Part shown: positions 53,501-64,000 of the stretch, one piece after another
Position numbering within the stretch: position 1 is the first letter of the stretch
How the letters are laid out: every line of letters starts with the position of its first letter
NCBI RefSeq assembly: GCF_901709675.1
Contig: NC_051095.1
Location: forward strand, 927,001-991,000
Direction of reading: 5' to 3'
Source of the DNA: Syngnathus acus
Lineage: Eukaryota > Chordata > Actinopteri > Syngnathiformes > Syngnathidae
DNA: 64,000 nucleotides
The notes under the pieces: generated by a model
Seen by the model: the letters and a program-made list of their open reading frames with translations, nothing else
Databases searched by the model: none
What the model was told of the DNA's origin: nothing
Position numbers and translations under genes: made by a program

Positions 53501-55560
53501 TCAAAAAAAAAAAAAAAGTTTGTCCTCCGACTCTTGAGAGCCGCCAGAGAGGTCACAGGAACAACACCCAATCCCGGAGCGGTTCCCATGGCGACCAGTG
53601 TGGCAGCTCACAATGAGGGTGAGAGCGAGAGAGAGAGTGATGAAAGGGAGTGAGAGGGAAAGGGCAGGAGGCGAGCGGCCGGCCGGCCGGCCGGCGTCAG
53701 GATTCAGTTGGTGGATTCGAGGGGGGGGGGCTGAAAGGGACAAGTAGCGTTACGCCGACACAACATATTTGAACGGGTTTACCATCAACGGCTCACATTC
53801 TTTCCTCGTTTTGATAAATCGCTCTTTGCGAGACATCTTAGCTGATATCCGTCAGTTGATGATGATCCTGACGTAATGCTGCAATGCAAGTGGGTGTGCT
53901 GCTCCTCCTACTATGCCTTCCTTGGCCACTGGGGGGGCGCTACGCTGTCATACAGTCTTGCAGACAAAGAGGAAGAATGATATTTCTACTCCCCAATAGG
54001 TTACTGTAATATCTGTCAGTTTTCATTAAAAATAAGAATGTATTACGGGGTTTTTGATTTAAACGATTCATTTGGGTAAGCTGAAGGACTTTTTTCATGA
54101 TCTCTAAAAAAAAAAATGATTACAACAATTGACCGCTGACCTATTCTTCTGCCCAGTGTTCTGATCGCTAATTATCTTGCATCTGCGTCAGTCAGGTCAA
54201 ATTTTAGGTCGGCGTTAGCATAATTTTAACCTATTGACGCCTACCCGGAATAAATTGTTGGATATTTTCAAGTGAAACTTGGCAGCCAATCGGAATCAAA
54301 GATGCAACACACACCTTTTTTTTGTTTTTTTTAAATTCTCATTGCGTTGAAGTGACTCAGCATTTTGACAGTTTTGGGAAATCTTGCCACACGGCTACTT
54401 TGAATTGTTGTAGAAATGCTGACTGTTAGCATGTCATTGGGCATTTTCAGCTTCCGAGCCGTGATTGGTTGCCACTTCAGACATGGCAACTGTGATGTCA
54501 TTTTCAGTTGACAGCGAAATGGCCGCCCCCTGGGCTGGATGAATTTGGCCTTGGCATGAATCTGAATACTGTGTTTCAACCAGTTGGGCTGCACAGAATA
54601 TATGACAAAGAAAATTTGACTTCCCCTTTAAGCTAGCAGTGCTAACTGTTTCTTCGCCAATCTAGTTTGCTTGTTTTCACGCTACCTGTTTTTTTTTTTA
54701 TGCTTAGTTTGACAGTAAACTCCTGGCGCGAATGCACTTTTTGGATGAATCGTGTCGAACTGAAGTTGAATGAAATTTACCGTCACCTCCTCCGGGTATC
54801 AAGACGTTGCTTAATTCAGGTCTCACCACTTCCTGGTGGCTCGCTCTTCCAACACACCTGCGTGAATCGTCAACCGAGTACACGCGGGCCTGCGACCGAG
54901 CGGCGACCTCATAGGCCGCCTCTTCCTGGACTTTCCTTATTTGATCATTTAATAGATGTCCGCCACTCAACCTCAACCTGGCCATTTAACGCATCCAATT
55001 ACTTTGGAGCCTCGCTTCGCCTCGCCACCCCACCTCATGTCCACCCGCCCCTTCGCCAACTTTCGCTTGGCTTCACAAGCGCATTCCCATCCGCCATTTG
55101 CCTGCCGCCACTTTGTCCTCCCTCTCTGTCTCTCTTTCTCTCCTCCTCTCTCTCTTTCTTTCCCGCTCCGTCTGTTCGTCCGTCCACCCGTCCTCGTGCC
55201 TGGGGTCTGCGACTTGGCTCAGTTCCTGTTTGTTTTCAGCCATTTTGGGGACTCGCCACGCTCGTGACAAACTGCTTAAATGGCGTCCTCGCGGCTCGCT
55301 CTGCCTCTCCCTCCCTCACCCTATCATTGGGCTTTGTGTATATCAAGTAGTGTGTGCGTGTGTGTGTGTGTGCGTGTGTGTGTGTGTGGAGGGATAAAGG
55401 GAACAACACTTCCAAATAAAAAGAAGATTGGATTCAGTTGGGTGGGGTGTGCGGAAAGGAGGTTTTGGGGGGGGGGGCAATTGGGAAAAAGACTCCGTGT
55501 GGTGTGTGAGGTAAAACCTGGAGCGTGAAAAAGAGAGAGAGAGGGCAAGTTGGAGTGTGA
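50600..55560. other. Long intron or intergenic DNA
   Basis: No supported gene. Poly-T/poly-A runs, a (CA)n at about 53320-53340 and a 9-base G run near 53720. Open frames are random. Confidence 0.45.
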
Positions 55561-55768
55561 GAATCGCTCCTGCCCTCTGTCTTCATACGCCGCCTGTGTA
55601 CTCTCTCTCTCCCTCTCTCGCTCTCTTGCCTTCCCTCCCTTCCTCTCTCTCGACTACAGACGGACGGGGGAGAGTGAGCGAGCGAGCGAGCGAGAGAGAG
55701 AGAGAGAGAGAGAGGAGCGCGGGGGAGAGGACACATCGCAGCAGAGATGCAGCAGGAGGCTTTCCGAG
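55340..55768 (+). promoter_or_regulatory. zbtb4: Candidate promoter and first exon of the zbtb4-like gene
   Basis: A region with (TG)n (55348-55389), (CT)n and a (GA)n run (about 55689-55712) leads into GC-rich sequence and a GAG|GTACGT donor at 55768/55769. An ATG at 55747 would open a frame of 16 codons plus stop if spliced to 62241, so the exon is probably a leader. Confidence 0.4.
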
Positions 55769-56069
55769 GTACGTTGTGTTCTATGCTCGCCCAGAGAGCG
55801 CGAATAAGCGGAAGAGAGGCCGCCTTGTCTTGTCAGCCCACCCCTCGCTTGCCTGCTTTCCTGCTTTTCCGCGCGTCAAAGCGTCAGGGGGGTGTCTGCC
55901 GTTTTGTGTTTATTTGTCGCCTTGCGTGCGTCGGGGCGTGAGCGCTGGTGGGTGTGTGTGCGCGGACGGCGATTGGAGCCCGTGCGCGCGCGCTCCGGCC
56001 TTATTCTTGCGTGCGCGCGCGCGCGCATGTAGCAAGGCCTTCGTCGCCCTCATCCTCGGCCTCTGTCGC

Positions 56070-56101
<32 letters not shown>

Positions 56102-56213
56102 CCGAGGGCGGGCGCTGAAAGTTTTGGATCGCTCCGAGCTTGGCCGCGTCTCGTCTCGGCGTGAGGGACTGACAGGTCAGAATGAGCGTGAAACGGACTG
56201 GGTGGTGGGACAA

Positions 56214-56256
<43 letters not shown>

Positions 56257-59200
56257 TCCCTCCACGGCCACATGTCTTTCCGTTGAGTGTTCCTGTGGCT
56301 TGTTTTGGTTGCGCATGTGTCGTCCATTTTAGCTGGCTGTTGTTGTGCTGGAGGTTGTTGGAGGGCATATTGATGTTTTTTCCAAAACAGACCGGCATCA
56401 GCTGCCAACCACTCGGCATTCCACGGTTTCCATGGTTTCCGAGCACCCCCCCTCCCCTCCCCTCCCCTCCCTCATTAACGTATGGAAAGTATGATGCGGG
56501 AACGCCGTAGGGAGCGAGGACAGAGGGAAGATGAGCGGTTGTGTTTTGGTGCTCAGGACTTGTGAAACTTTTTGGGTCCGGCAACCGCGTCTTAATGGAA
56601 AGGCCCCGTGAAGTTATAATTATTATGAAATTGCTGCTGTCTAACTTACATCAGTTCTGGTCAGCCTTTTAATTTTTTTCACTCCTCAAATTCCAGTTGT
56701 TTGGCACAATACACAGGTTATAAAACAAACACATTCTTACCTGTTTGTTTTTTTATATTCCTCATAATCCGGCCTTTCTCCAAACCCTTAATCAGCTCTT
56801 TTGCCAACGCTCAATAGTTCATCAATTTGCTGCCTTCTTCAAAAGCAGAAAACAAAACATTTTAAATGTGAATAAAACAGATTTTAAGAAATTTAAAAAA
56901 ACCTTTTCATGGGTTTCAGTTGGCCACAATAGAGCCAAATATTATTATTGATTTTATTTAATAGCTAAAGTTTAACAAATTACAAAAAGAGGCCATTTTA
57001 AAAAGAAAAATGGATACCATGATGATTAGACATTATTATGAGACGTGATAGTTTATTATGAAATAGTTTTAGGGCTTTTGGGACCCAGGAACCGTCATGG
57101 CAGCCGCTCGTGGCCTTCAAGCAAATTTGTGCTGGCGCCAACTTGGTCAGATTTTGCTGTGTCGTGGCTGCTACTTGCATTCGCTGATGCTAAGAATGTT
57201 GGCGGACAGTTATTTTGTACATAATTGTTTTTTTATTTTTACTTGCATATGGGAAACGAGCGCCCCAGTTGGCAATGTTGCTTCTCAGCTTGAGAGGGAA
57301 ACGCTGATTGATATCAGTGTGATGAGGAGCTGCTGTGGGCCACTCACGCTCGCTGATGTCACATGCGCCACATTAGGCTCCGCCTCTTAAAGGCACGTAG
57401 CTCCACTCCTCAGTGTGTGCATTATTGTTGGTATTATTTATGCTTGATGTTGGTGTTCAAATAAGTGCGCAATTTATTTCGAAGTGTTCAAAGTTCAAGG
57501 GAAGAATTGATTTTTTTTATTAATTGGAGGATTAGAACGTCTGGACCGTATAGTGAGCCCAACTACTATGTTTTTTGTTGGTGCTATTTTTTAAGCGAAA
57601 ATTCTGACAACCAGTTAATTGGATGATTATTATTTTTTGAATTATATAATTAATAAAAGAACTTCTTTTGGGATCCCTTAACGCTTATAACAAGGAAGGT
57701 ATTAATTGCTGGCCAAACATTTGACTTTTGACAATATTTTTTTCTAAAGCCTCAATCTCACTAAGTAGCAAAGGTTAGCAAGGCTCTCCGTACGACTTGG
57801 ATATCTATATTTTTTGGGGCAGCCTTCGTTGCGGGTCGCAAACAAACACAAAGACGTTGGTCAGACACTCGCCAACAGTTTTAAGTCGGCAACGTTTTTT
57901 TTTTCTTGAGACAAAACTGTTTGCAACCTTTTAGGAAACCTGACAAAATAGCAGCAATGGCTTTGTGCTCAACGAGATAAGGCCTCTAAGTATCGCCTTG
58001 GAAACGACCTCAGAAAGGTCACGAGTGTCTCCTCGGGCTTTTCAAAGATGTCGGCTCGAGTTGGCGGAACGGTCCGTTTTGCTGCGTGAGCGGGAGGGCC
58101 GCCATCTCGTCCCGTTCCGCTTGGCGGTGGGGGCTTGTGTGGAGTTGAGCAGCCATTCTTCACGCGCTCCTCTTCACAGACGACCAACCGGCGCTTTGAT
58201 TTGGGCCCCTCCGGCCAGCCCTCACGGGGGAGAAAGCCCGAGCGACACCTTCCCCGTCGCGCACGCTCCCGGCCGCCAGCTGGAGAGGCGAGGCGAGGCG
58301 AGGCCCCCGCATTCCTCCCCGCAGGCGGGCTGGCGGGCGGCTGGGCACTCCCCTCCACCCCTCGTGCACGCACCAAACACGGCAGACAGGCTAGGCATTA
58401 TGCTGCTCCATCGCAACTTTGATTTCCGGGATAATGGATGTTTGAGGCCGGCCGGCCGGCCGTTTGGCCGAGACGTCACGTCCGCACTTGCAGCACGTTG
58501 CGCAACGGCGCTTATTCCCTGAAGTTGCTTCTGTGGAAAAGCTCCCTATTCAACTCACAAGCTGAGGGAAAAGTGTGGCAACTCAAGTTAAAGCACGTTT
58601 TCTTTTGGCGAAAGGCTTCGAGGTAGAACCAAATGACGTACGGTTGGGATGATGAATTGAAATTGAAAATCATTACTATAAAGTGTAGTACATGGAATGT
58701 CCTCTAAAAATAGCTTGATCAAAAATAACCAAATTAAATGATCTGAAATGATTGTAAAAACATATAATTAATATTATTATAAATTAAAAAAAATAAAAAC
58801 AGCTTGATTAAAAATAAGCAAATTAAATTATGACTAAAAATCATTATTATTATTTTTGTACAAAGAAATCCATTTTAGGAGGTTGTTTTCTCGGGTAAGA
58901 AAAGTTGCTTCAAATTGACCCAAGTCAAGTCAGAGCACGAAAAACTGGAGAAATACCAAGGGCTGAAGGAAGAACTGGGGAAAATGTGGAGCGTTAATAG
59001 GCAACAGGGGCGCTAATGATAGGGGGGCTTTCTGGGGGCCCCTCATGCTAGATGGATGGCTCCGGCATCGTGCAGAACCTGCGCAGAACCCTCAAAGCTC
59101 CCAAGACTCGGGCGGAGGAAACAATGATTACTTTTTCAAGTAATCATCTGATTAATTGGTGCGGCTGAACGAGAAAGCTTTCAAATAAATACATAGGTCG

Positions 59201-62200
59201 ATGTAAACATCGATTACGTCTTTGTGGGACCGGACGGCCGCCAGACGTCGTGCCGCTGCCTGTGCCTTCGCTCGGCGCCCGCGTGCGTCACAGGCAGATG
59301 AAAAAATAGCCGCGGAGTGGGTGCGAAGGGGAGGGGAGCGTCGCACGCATTTTCCCGGCGCGGGCGTCAGATGAGACGCTGACATTTTTAGCCGAGCGCC
59401 GTCTCTCGCCGAATCCGCCCACTCGGAGACGACCGGGGGGGGCGCGCGCTCGCTCGCTCGCCTTCAGGGATTTCCCGAGCGGCGGAAAGCCATTTCGGCA
59501 TTTATATCAGGTACCAAGATTGGCGTGCTAGCTCATCAGCCAAAAAGCTGCGGCGAAGGCGTCGCGACTGCAGATGAGCCCATGGCGGCGCTTGGCGTCA
59601 GGTCGCACTCGGGCGCAGGTGACAAGTGCGGCCAAGCGGGGCCGACTTTGTTGACGTCTAGCCTGCGGGGCCTGCGTGCGTGCACACGGTTGTCGTGCGC
59701 GAGTGTTTGTCTGCCGAGAGGCTCCTCCCCTTCCTTCATCCTCCTCTTCGTCCCCGTCGACCACATGGAGCCCTGCCCTATATTGGCCATTTTGTACCCC
59801 TAGCGAGCCGAAGCTCAACGCTTTGGAATCGGCAGTTATTTTTTTCGTCTGCAACGAGAAAAATCCAGACAGCAAAAGTCTCTTCAGTAATTATATGGAA
59901 TCCAAATGTGGCACATTACGACTCGGTCCTGACCGATGAATCGGCTCTTTTAGAATCGGCGATTTTTCTCTCTCTTGTAAGGGTAAACGAGTTTGAAAGG
60001 ACAACATATTGAAAAACAGTCAAATGTTCCGCCTTGAATGCAAATCATTGTGCGGCAGAAGTTCGAGCCTCACATCATAGCACGGGATTGTTTGCATTCA
60101 TTTCCTTAAACGTGCTTGTCTTAAAACAATGCCGATATGATTGATTTTTTCTTATATATGTAGTTCGCGCTTTATTATGGAATGGATTGTAATTAGGGCT
60201 GGGCATTGAATCCAAATTGAATCATGATTTGGATTTTGGTTCCTCATGATCTAAAAAACTATTTTTGAAAAAAAAAAAACGATTGACTTGCCGATTGTAA
60301 TTTTCGACTCAAAATGCTTCCTGTGCCTGACAAATGTTAATTTTGATTTTTTTTCATTTAGCTATGACTCCATGATACTTTATATTTCTTGTTTAATTTG
60401 TAGTTGATCTTTCAAGCTTGATCTAAATTAGAGTTTTGGACTAATTGCGTTTGCTAATTTCAACATCAATGGAAAAAAAAAAAAAACGGTGCTTATGACA
60501 TTTTCCATGATGCTAATCTTGCGACGGGGGGGGTGACGTCATGGGTGGGCCTGCGCCTGATGAGTGAAGGACGCGATGCGACGCGTACGCCATAACGACG
60601 CCTATGGAGGCTTTAGGGAATGTGAGCCAGCCAGCCCTCGCTCGCTCGCTCGCCTTTCTCCGGCTGCCTTTTCGTGTCAGCCGTTGCCTCTCTGTCGCTC
60701 GCTCTCTCGCTCGCTCTCTCTCTCGCTCGCCTTCCTCTTCCCTCTGCAATAACAGTGCTGACCTACTTTCTGCTTGTTCAGTGCTGCCTGTGGAATTTTA
60801 CAGCGGCCTGCCTCCCTGGCCGCCTTGCCGCTTGAAAACGCAGGCAGCAAAGCATGACTGAGGATTTTTGTCTCCTGGCGTCATTTGCGCTCTTACGCAG
60901 GCTGCGACGCCTCTCAGCAAATCAGCACTTTTCCAAATTGGCCCTCTGGAAGACGTCATCGAGCGCGCCGTCGGTAGGCTCGCGCGTGGCCTCGTCGCGT
61001 GCGGCGCTCGGCTGCGGTTAGATGGAAAAATGCAAAGTGGCTCGTTGCCTGGCGTTCTATCCGGTCACGGAAGGCGGGTGGGACAAACGTCAGCTGTGCG
61101 GCGGTGGCAGGAAGTAACCCAGCGCAACGGCTTCAGTCCATTTGTCAAGTACTCGAATATTGCTTTTAATGACGACCTACATTTGGTTGATATCACCAAA
61201 TCCAATTTTCCCCAAATGGTTTTTGGAGATGCTTCTTTCAGTGTGCTCGCCTTGGCCACTAAGGGGCAGTGTAGGACTGACAAACCGACTCGTTTCTCAG
61301 CTCATCAGTACGACACTAATATTCACCGCTCTTTGAAAGAGTTTTGAAGCCTTTTGGGGAATTTTATAGGTTGCTATGGGAAAAAAAATAGCTGATAGCG
61401 TAAATGTGAGGCTAGTGCTTGGTAGCTCTTCATTTTTTTTCTTGTCATGTAAAGTTGTAGCTGTTTACGCAAGTATCTCTACTTCTACACGAATACAAAG
61501 CGTGAGTACTTCTGCCGCTGTTCAACTCGGTCTCCCTGCCTTTTCATCGTTCCTGGCAAATAGTTAAATTCTTATCCGGCAGATACGAAGCCCTTCCAGG
61601 AATGTCCAACAAGGCCAGAGTGGAAAGAGAACGTGACTGTTTTTATTAGCGATAGGGTCATTGAGCCGAATCGATACGGAGTCATGATTCAAATGGGCGG
61701 GGAAGTTACTCATTTATTTTCCGCTTCTTCTTTCAAGGTATATTTAAAGTTGAGTTGTAGTCATTGAACAAATACAAAGTTTGGAAATCAGTTAAATGAT
61801 CATATTTCCTAGATGTGACTTCAATAGTGATAAAAAAAAAAAGAAGAAAAAAACATAATCGTGATTTTTGCCATAATTGCTGTGACTCTGGTGGTACCTT
61901 CAATTTTGGCCATTTTTTTTCCCCTTTCCAGCCCCTCTAAACTCCCCCAAAAAGTATATATATATATCCATATATATGGATGGATGGATGGATAGATGGA
62001 TGGTGGACGGACGAACGCATGGACGGATGGATGGAGGAACGAATGAATGGATTCAACAATTGTTTCTGAACGACTTTTTCCTCACGCTGTTCCTTGCGTG
62101 CGAGCATTGGACACTAGTGGACAGTATAGAGGCCTCTGTCAGTATGTTATTTAATGTTCAGTTGCACGATGCCGGTTTCGTTTCGTTGCGTCGAGCGTTT

Positions 62201-62240
62201 TGTATTTGTACCTCGAGCCTAATTGTTTTCTTTTTTTCAG
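55769..62240 (+). other. zbtb4: Long 5' intron of the zbtb4-like gene
   Basis: No coding exon supported and no BTB domain seen in any frame. Contents: a 30-base poly-T at 56072-56101, a (CT)n at about 56222-56250, G/C-rich patches at 58000-58500 and 59200-59500, and an (ATGG)n run at about 61977-62004. The final acceptor is a long T tract plus CAG at 62238-62240. Confidence 0.5.
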
Positions 62241-62256
62241 AATTCGGGTGCTGGTC

Positions 62257-64000
62257 ATGGTGTCCGGGGTGAAGGAGTGGGACCCCCTCCACGTGGGTCT
62301 GATTCACTCTCCTCTGAGTGAGCGACACCTGGCTTCCGGGTTAGCGCCTCCCTGCTCCTTCACACATTGTGTCGCCAAGGACGCCACTTGCCGCCGCCAG
62401 AGTCAGTGCCAGACGCCTTTCACTCGAGTAAGCGCACAAGTCTTTCAGCCGCCCGGTGGCTCAAACCGGGCCAAACCAGACGCTCGAGGGGAACTCCGCC
62501 AGCTGGAGATGAAGGGGAAAAGGCAGTGCGGTCGAGGAGAAGCCATGGAGGACAGGCTGGAGAGCGTGACGGACGGACCTAAGAATGCAAAAATCACCTT
62601 AAGCTTCCCAGTCAGCGCCGGGCCCCTCCCGACCTCGTTGACGTCATCGGGCTTTTGCCGTAACGCCGCGTCATCCTCTTCCCCGCACAGACGCCGGCCT
62701 TCCTCCAAGAGCTCCGACGAGGGGTCTCTATGGAAACTGGACTCCACCATGGACGTAAAGCACAGACCTTTCAAGCCCCCGAGGCGCGACAGTTCTCCGT
62801 CCTCGTCGCCCTCCTCCTCCTCATCCCCCATGAGCGCCGCTCACGCGCTGATCAGGAAGGATCTCAAATCCCCGCCTCCGCTCAAGTGCTCCAAACTCTC
62901 TCCGGAGACGCACTTTCACAAGACGGCGCCTGGATCTTCCAGCTCCTCTTCGGGGGGCAGCGGCGACGGCTGGGACGAAAGACACAAGTTGGCCAACGGC
63001 AGCGCTTTGCCCTCGCAAACGGCCCAGATCCTCTTCAGCCTGGGCGCCTCGGCCTACCAGAGGGGGGGCGGCGGCGACGCCGAGCGGAAGGAGAAAATAA
63101 CGGGCCGGCCGGCCGCCAAGCTGGGGAGCCCTCACGGACCCAGCCTGCACCCGCCTACGCTCCACCTCCCGCCCCCTCTGCCGCCGCCCCCTCCTCCCCC
63201 GTCCGAGGGGCTGACCGCACCCCCCCACTCCTCCTCCTACTCCCCCGGCGAAATCCTCAAGCCCGAGCTGATTTGCGGGGTGTGCCACCGGCTCTTCAGC
63301 TCAGCCTCCTCTCTCACTGTCCACATGCGGCTGCACCGCGGAAGCCGCGCCCTCGGCTGCCGCTTCTGCGGCAAAGTCTTCATCCACAGCAAGCGACTGC
63401 AGTCTCACGAGGCCTCGTGCAGAGCGCCGGGCCTGCCTTCCAGACTGGGGCCGTCTCTCGCCGTGCGGCCCAAGGAGGAGCCGCCCGAGGAGGGCCAAGC
63501 GCCGGCCGAGGGCGGCGACGCCGACCAGGCCGGGCCGGAGAGAAAAGCGGCCGGCCTGCTGGCGCGCATCCAAGGCAGCGACGACGACGGCGACGCGGCG
63601 GAGGCCGGCGAGCTCCTGGCCGGCGACGAGAGCCATTTCGTGAAGGTGGTGGACGGCAACGTCATCTACTTCTGCTCCGTGTGCGAGCGCTCCTACATGA
63701 CGCTGTCCAGCCTTAAGCGTCACTCCAACGTGCACTCGTGGCGACGCAGGTACCCGTGCCATTACTGCGACAAAGTCTTCGCGCTGGCCGAGTACCGCAC
63801 AAAACACGAGGTGTGGCACACGGGGGAGCGCCGCTACCAGTGCATTTTCTGCTGGGACGCCTTTGCTACCTACTACAATCTGAAAACTCACCAGAAGACC
63901 ATCCACGGCATCAATCCCAGTCTCATCTCCAGCGAGAAGACGGCCAACGGCGGCTACAAGCAGAAGGCAAACGCCCTCAAGCTCTACCGCCTCCTTCCCA
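62257..64000 (+). CDS. zbtb4: Kaiso-family zinc-finger protein, zbtb4-like, 5' part of main exon (runs off window)
   Basis: Kaiso-family proteins (ZBTB33, ZBTB4, ZBTB38) are nuclear methyl-CpG and Kaiso-site binding repressors. The frame is open from an acceptor at 62241 to the window end, 581 codons from ATG 62257. C2H2 fingers: ICGVCHRLF (Cys340), CRFCGKVFIHSKRL (Cys368, last ligand Cys), FCSVCERSYMTLSSLKRH (Cys473), YPCHYCDKVFALAEYRTKH and YQCIFCWDAFATYYNLKTH. The last three plus the following SEKTANGGYK and LKLYRLLP match human ZBTB4 more closely than ZBTB38. Between are Ser/Pro-rich and acidic segments. The N-terminal BTB domain expected ahead of the fingers is not in this exon. ATG 62257 has G at -3 and +4; ATG 62544 (GCCATGG) is an equally good start. 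Divergent from polr2a as in human. Confidence 0.88.
   Translation, partial: MVSGVKEWDPLHVGLIHSPLSERHLASGLAPPCSFTHCVAKDATCRRQSQCQTPFTRVSAQVFQPPGGSNRAKPDARGELRQLEMKGKRQCGRGEAMEDRLESVTDGPKNAKITLSFPVSAGPLPTSLTSSGFCRNAASSSSPHRRRPSSKSSDEGSLWKLDSTMDVKHRPFKPPRRDSSPSSSPSSSSSPMSAAHALIRKDLKSPPPLKCSKLSPETHFHKTAPGSSSSSSGGSGDGWDERHKLANGSALPSQTAQILFSLGASAYQRGGGGDAERKEKITGRPAAKLGSPHGPSLHPPTLHLPPPLPPPPPPPSEGLTAPPHSSSYSPGEILKPELICGVCHRLFSSASSLTVHMRLHRGSRALGCRFCGKVFIHSKRLQSHEASCRAPGLPSRLGPSLAVRPKEEPPEEGQAPAEGGDADQAGPERKAAGLLARIQGSDDDGDAAEAGELLAGDESHFVKVVDGNVIYFCSVCERSYMTLSSLKRHSNVHSWRRRYPCHYCDKVFALAEYRTKHEVWHTGERRYQCIFCWDAFATYYNLKTHQKTIHGINPSLISSEKTANGGYKQKANALKLYRLLP

Noticed and set aside
55557-56510. 317-codon plus-strand open frame
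   Set aside because: Built from CT/GA, poly-T and GC-rich low-complexity sequence; no domain and weak composition. It overlaps a likely promoter/leader exon.
62730-63716. 328-codon plus-strand frame starting METGLHHGRK
   Set aside because: It is out of frame with the zinc fingers; the C2H2 motifs are read in the frame beginning at 62257.

Overview
This is a 64 kb stretch of a vertebrate nuclear genome, almost certainly a compact-genome ray-finned fish. Every gene is split by short GT-AG introns, many only 60-150 bp. The proteins are teleost-like orthologues of human genes. The repeats are teleost types: a tRNA-derived SINE with the common fish tail, short palindromic MITEs and fish LINE tails, plus many simple repeats and long poly-G/C runs. 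I see no rRNA, tRNA, CRISPR array, prokaryotic operon or viral gene.

Layout, left to right. The 5' end of mllt3 (AF9, YEATS domain; minus; exons 1-2) lies at 2340-3211 and leaves the window on the left. A likely shared promoter follows, then focad (focadhesin; plus; 43 coding exons, 5595-19979; about 1802 aa by exon arithmetic). hacd4 (3-hydroxyacyl-CoA dehydratase 4; minus; 20135-21453) converges on focad tail to tail. mllt3-focad-hacd4 is the same neighbour order as human 9p21. Next on the minus strand come an unnamed B30.2/SPRY gene (23124-26229) and capg (macrophage-capping protein, 27981-32101). polr2a (RNA polymerase II largest subunit; minus; 28 exons, 36150-45202; about 1962 aa with the full heptad CTD) follows, with a TATA box and a dense CCAAT cluster upstream. 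Divergent from it, after about 17 kb of mostly non-coding DNA, is a Kaiso-family zinc-finger gene, best matched to zbtb4 (plus; 62257 to the window edge). POLR2A and ZBTB4 are also divergent neighbours on human 17p13.

The genes share no single pathway. polr2a is core transcription machinery, mllt3 reads acylated histones and recruits elongation factors, zbtb4 is a methyl-DNA-binding repressor, capg caps actin filaments, hacd4 acts in very-long-chain fatty acid elongation, and focad encodes a HEAT/ARM-like scaffold.

The points most worth a second look are: a hacd4 start codon that appears to be split by an intron (AT|G); a zbtb4-like gene whose visible coding exon lacks the BTB domain; three GC-AG introns (one in focad, two in polr2a); altered heptads near the end of the RPB1 CTD; the CCAAT cluster of polr2a; and a perfect 22-bp-arm palindrome. 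I found no convincing undescribed multi-gene system. Exon boundaries were read by eye from splice sites, reading frame and recalled human orthologues, not computed.
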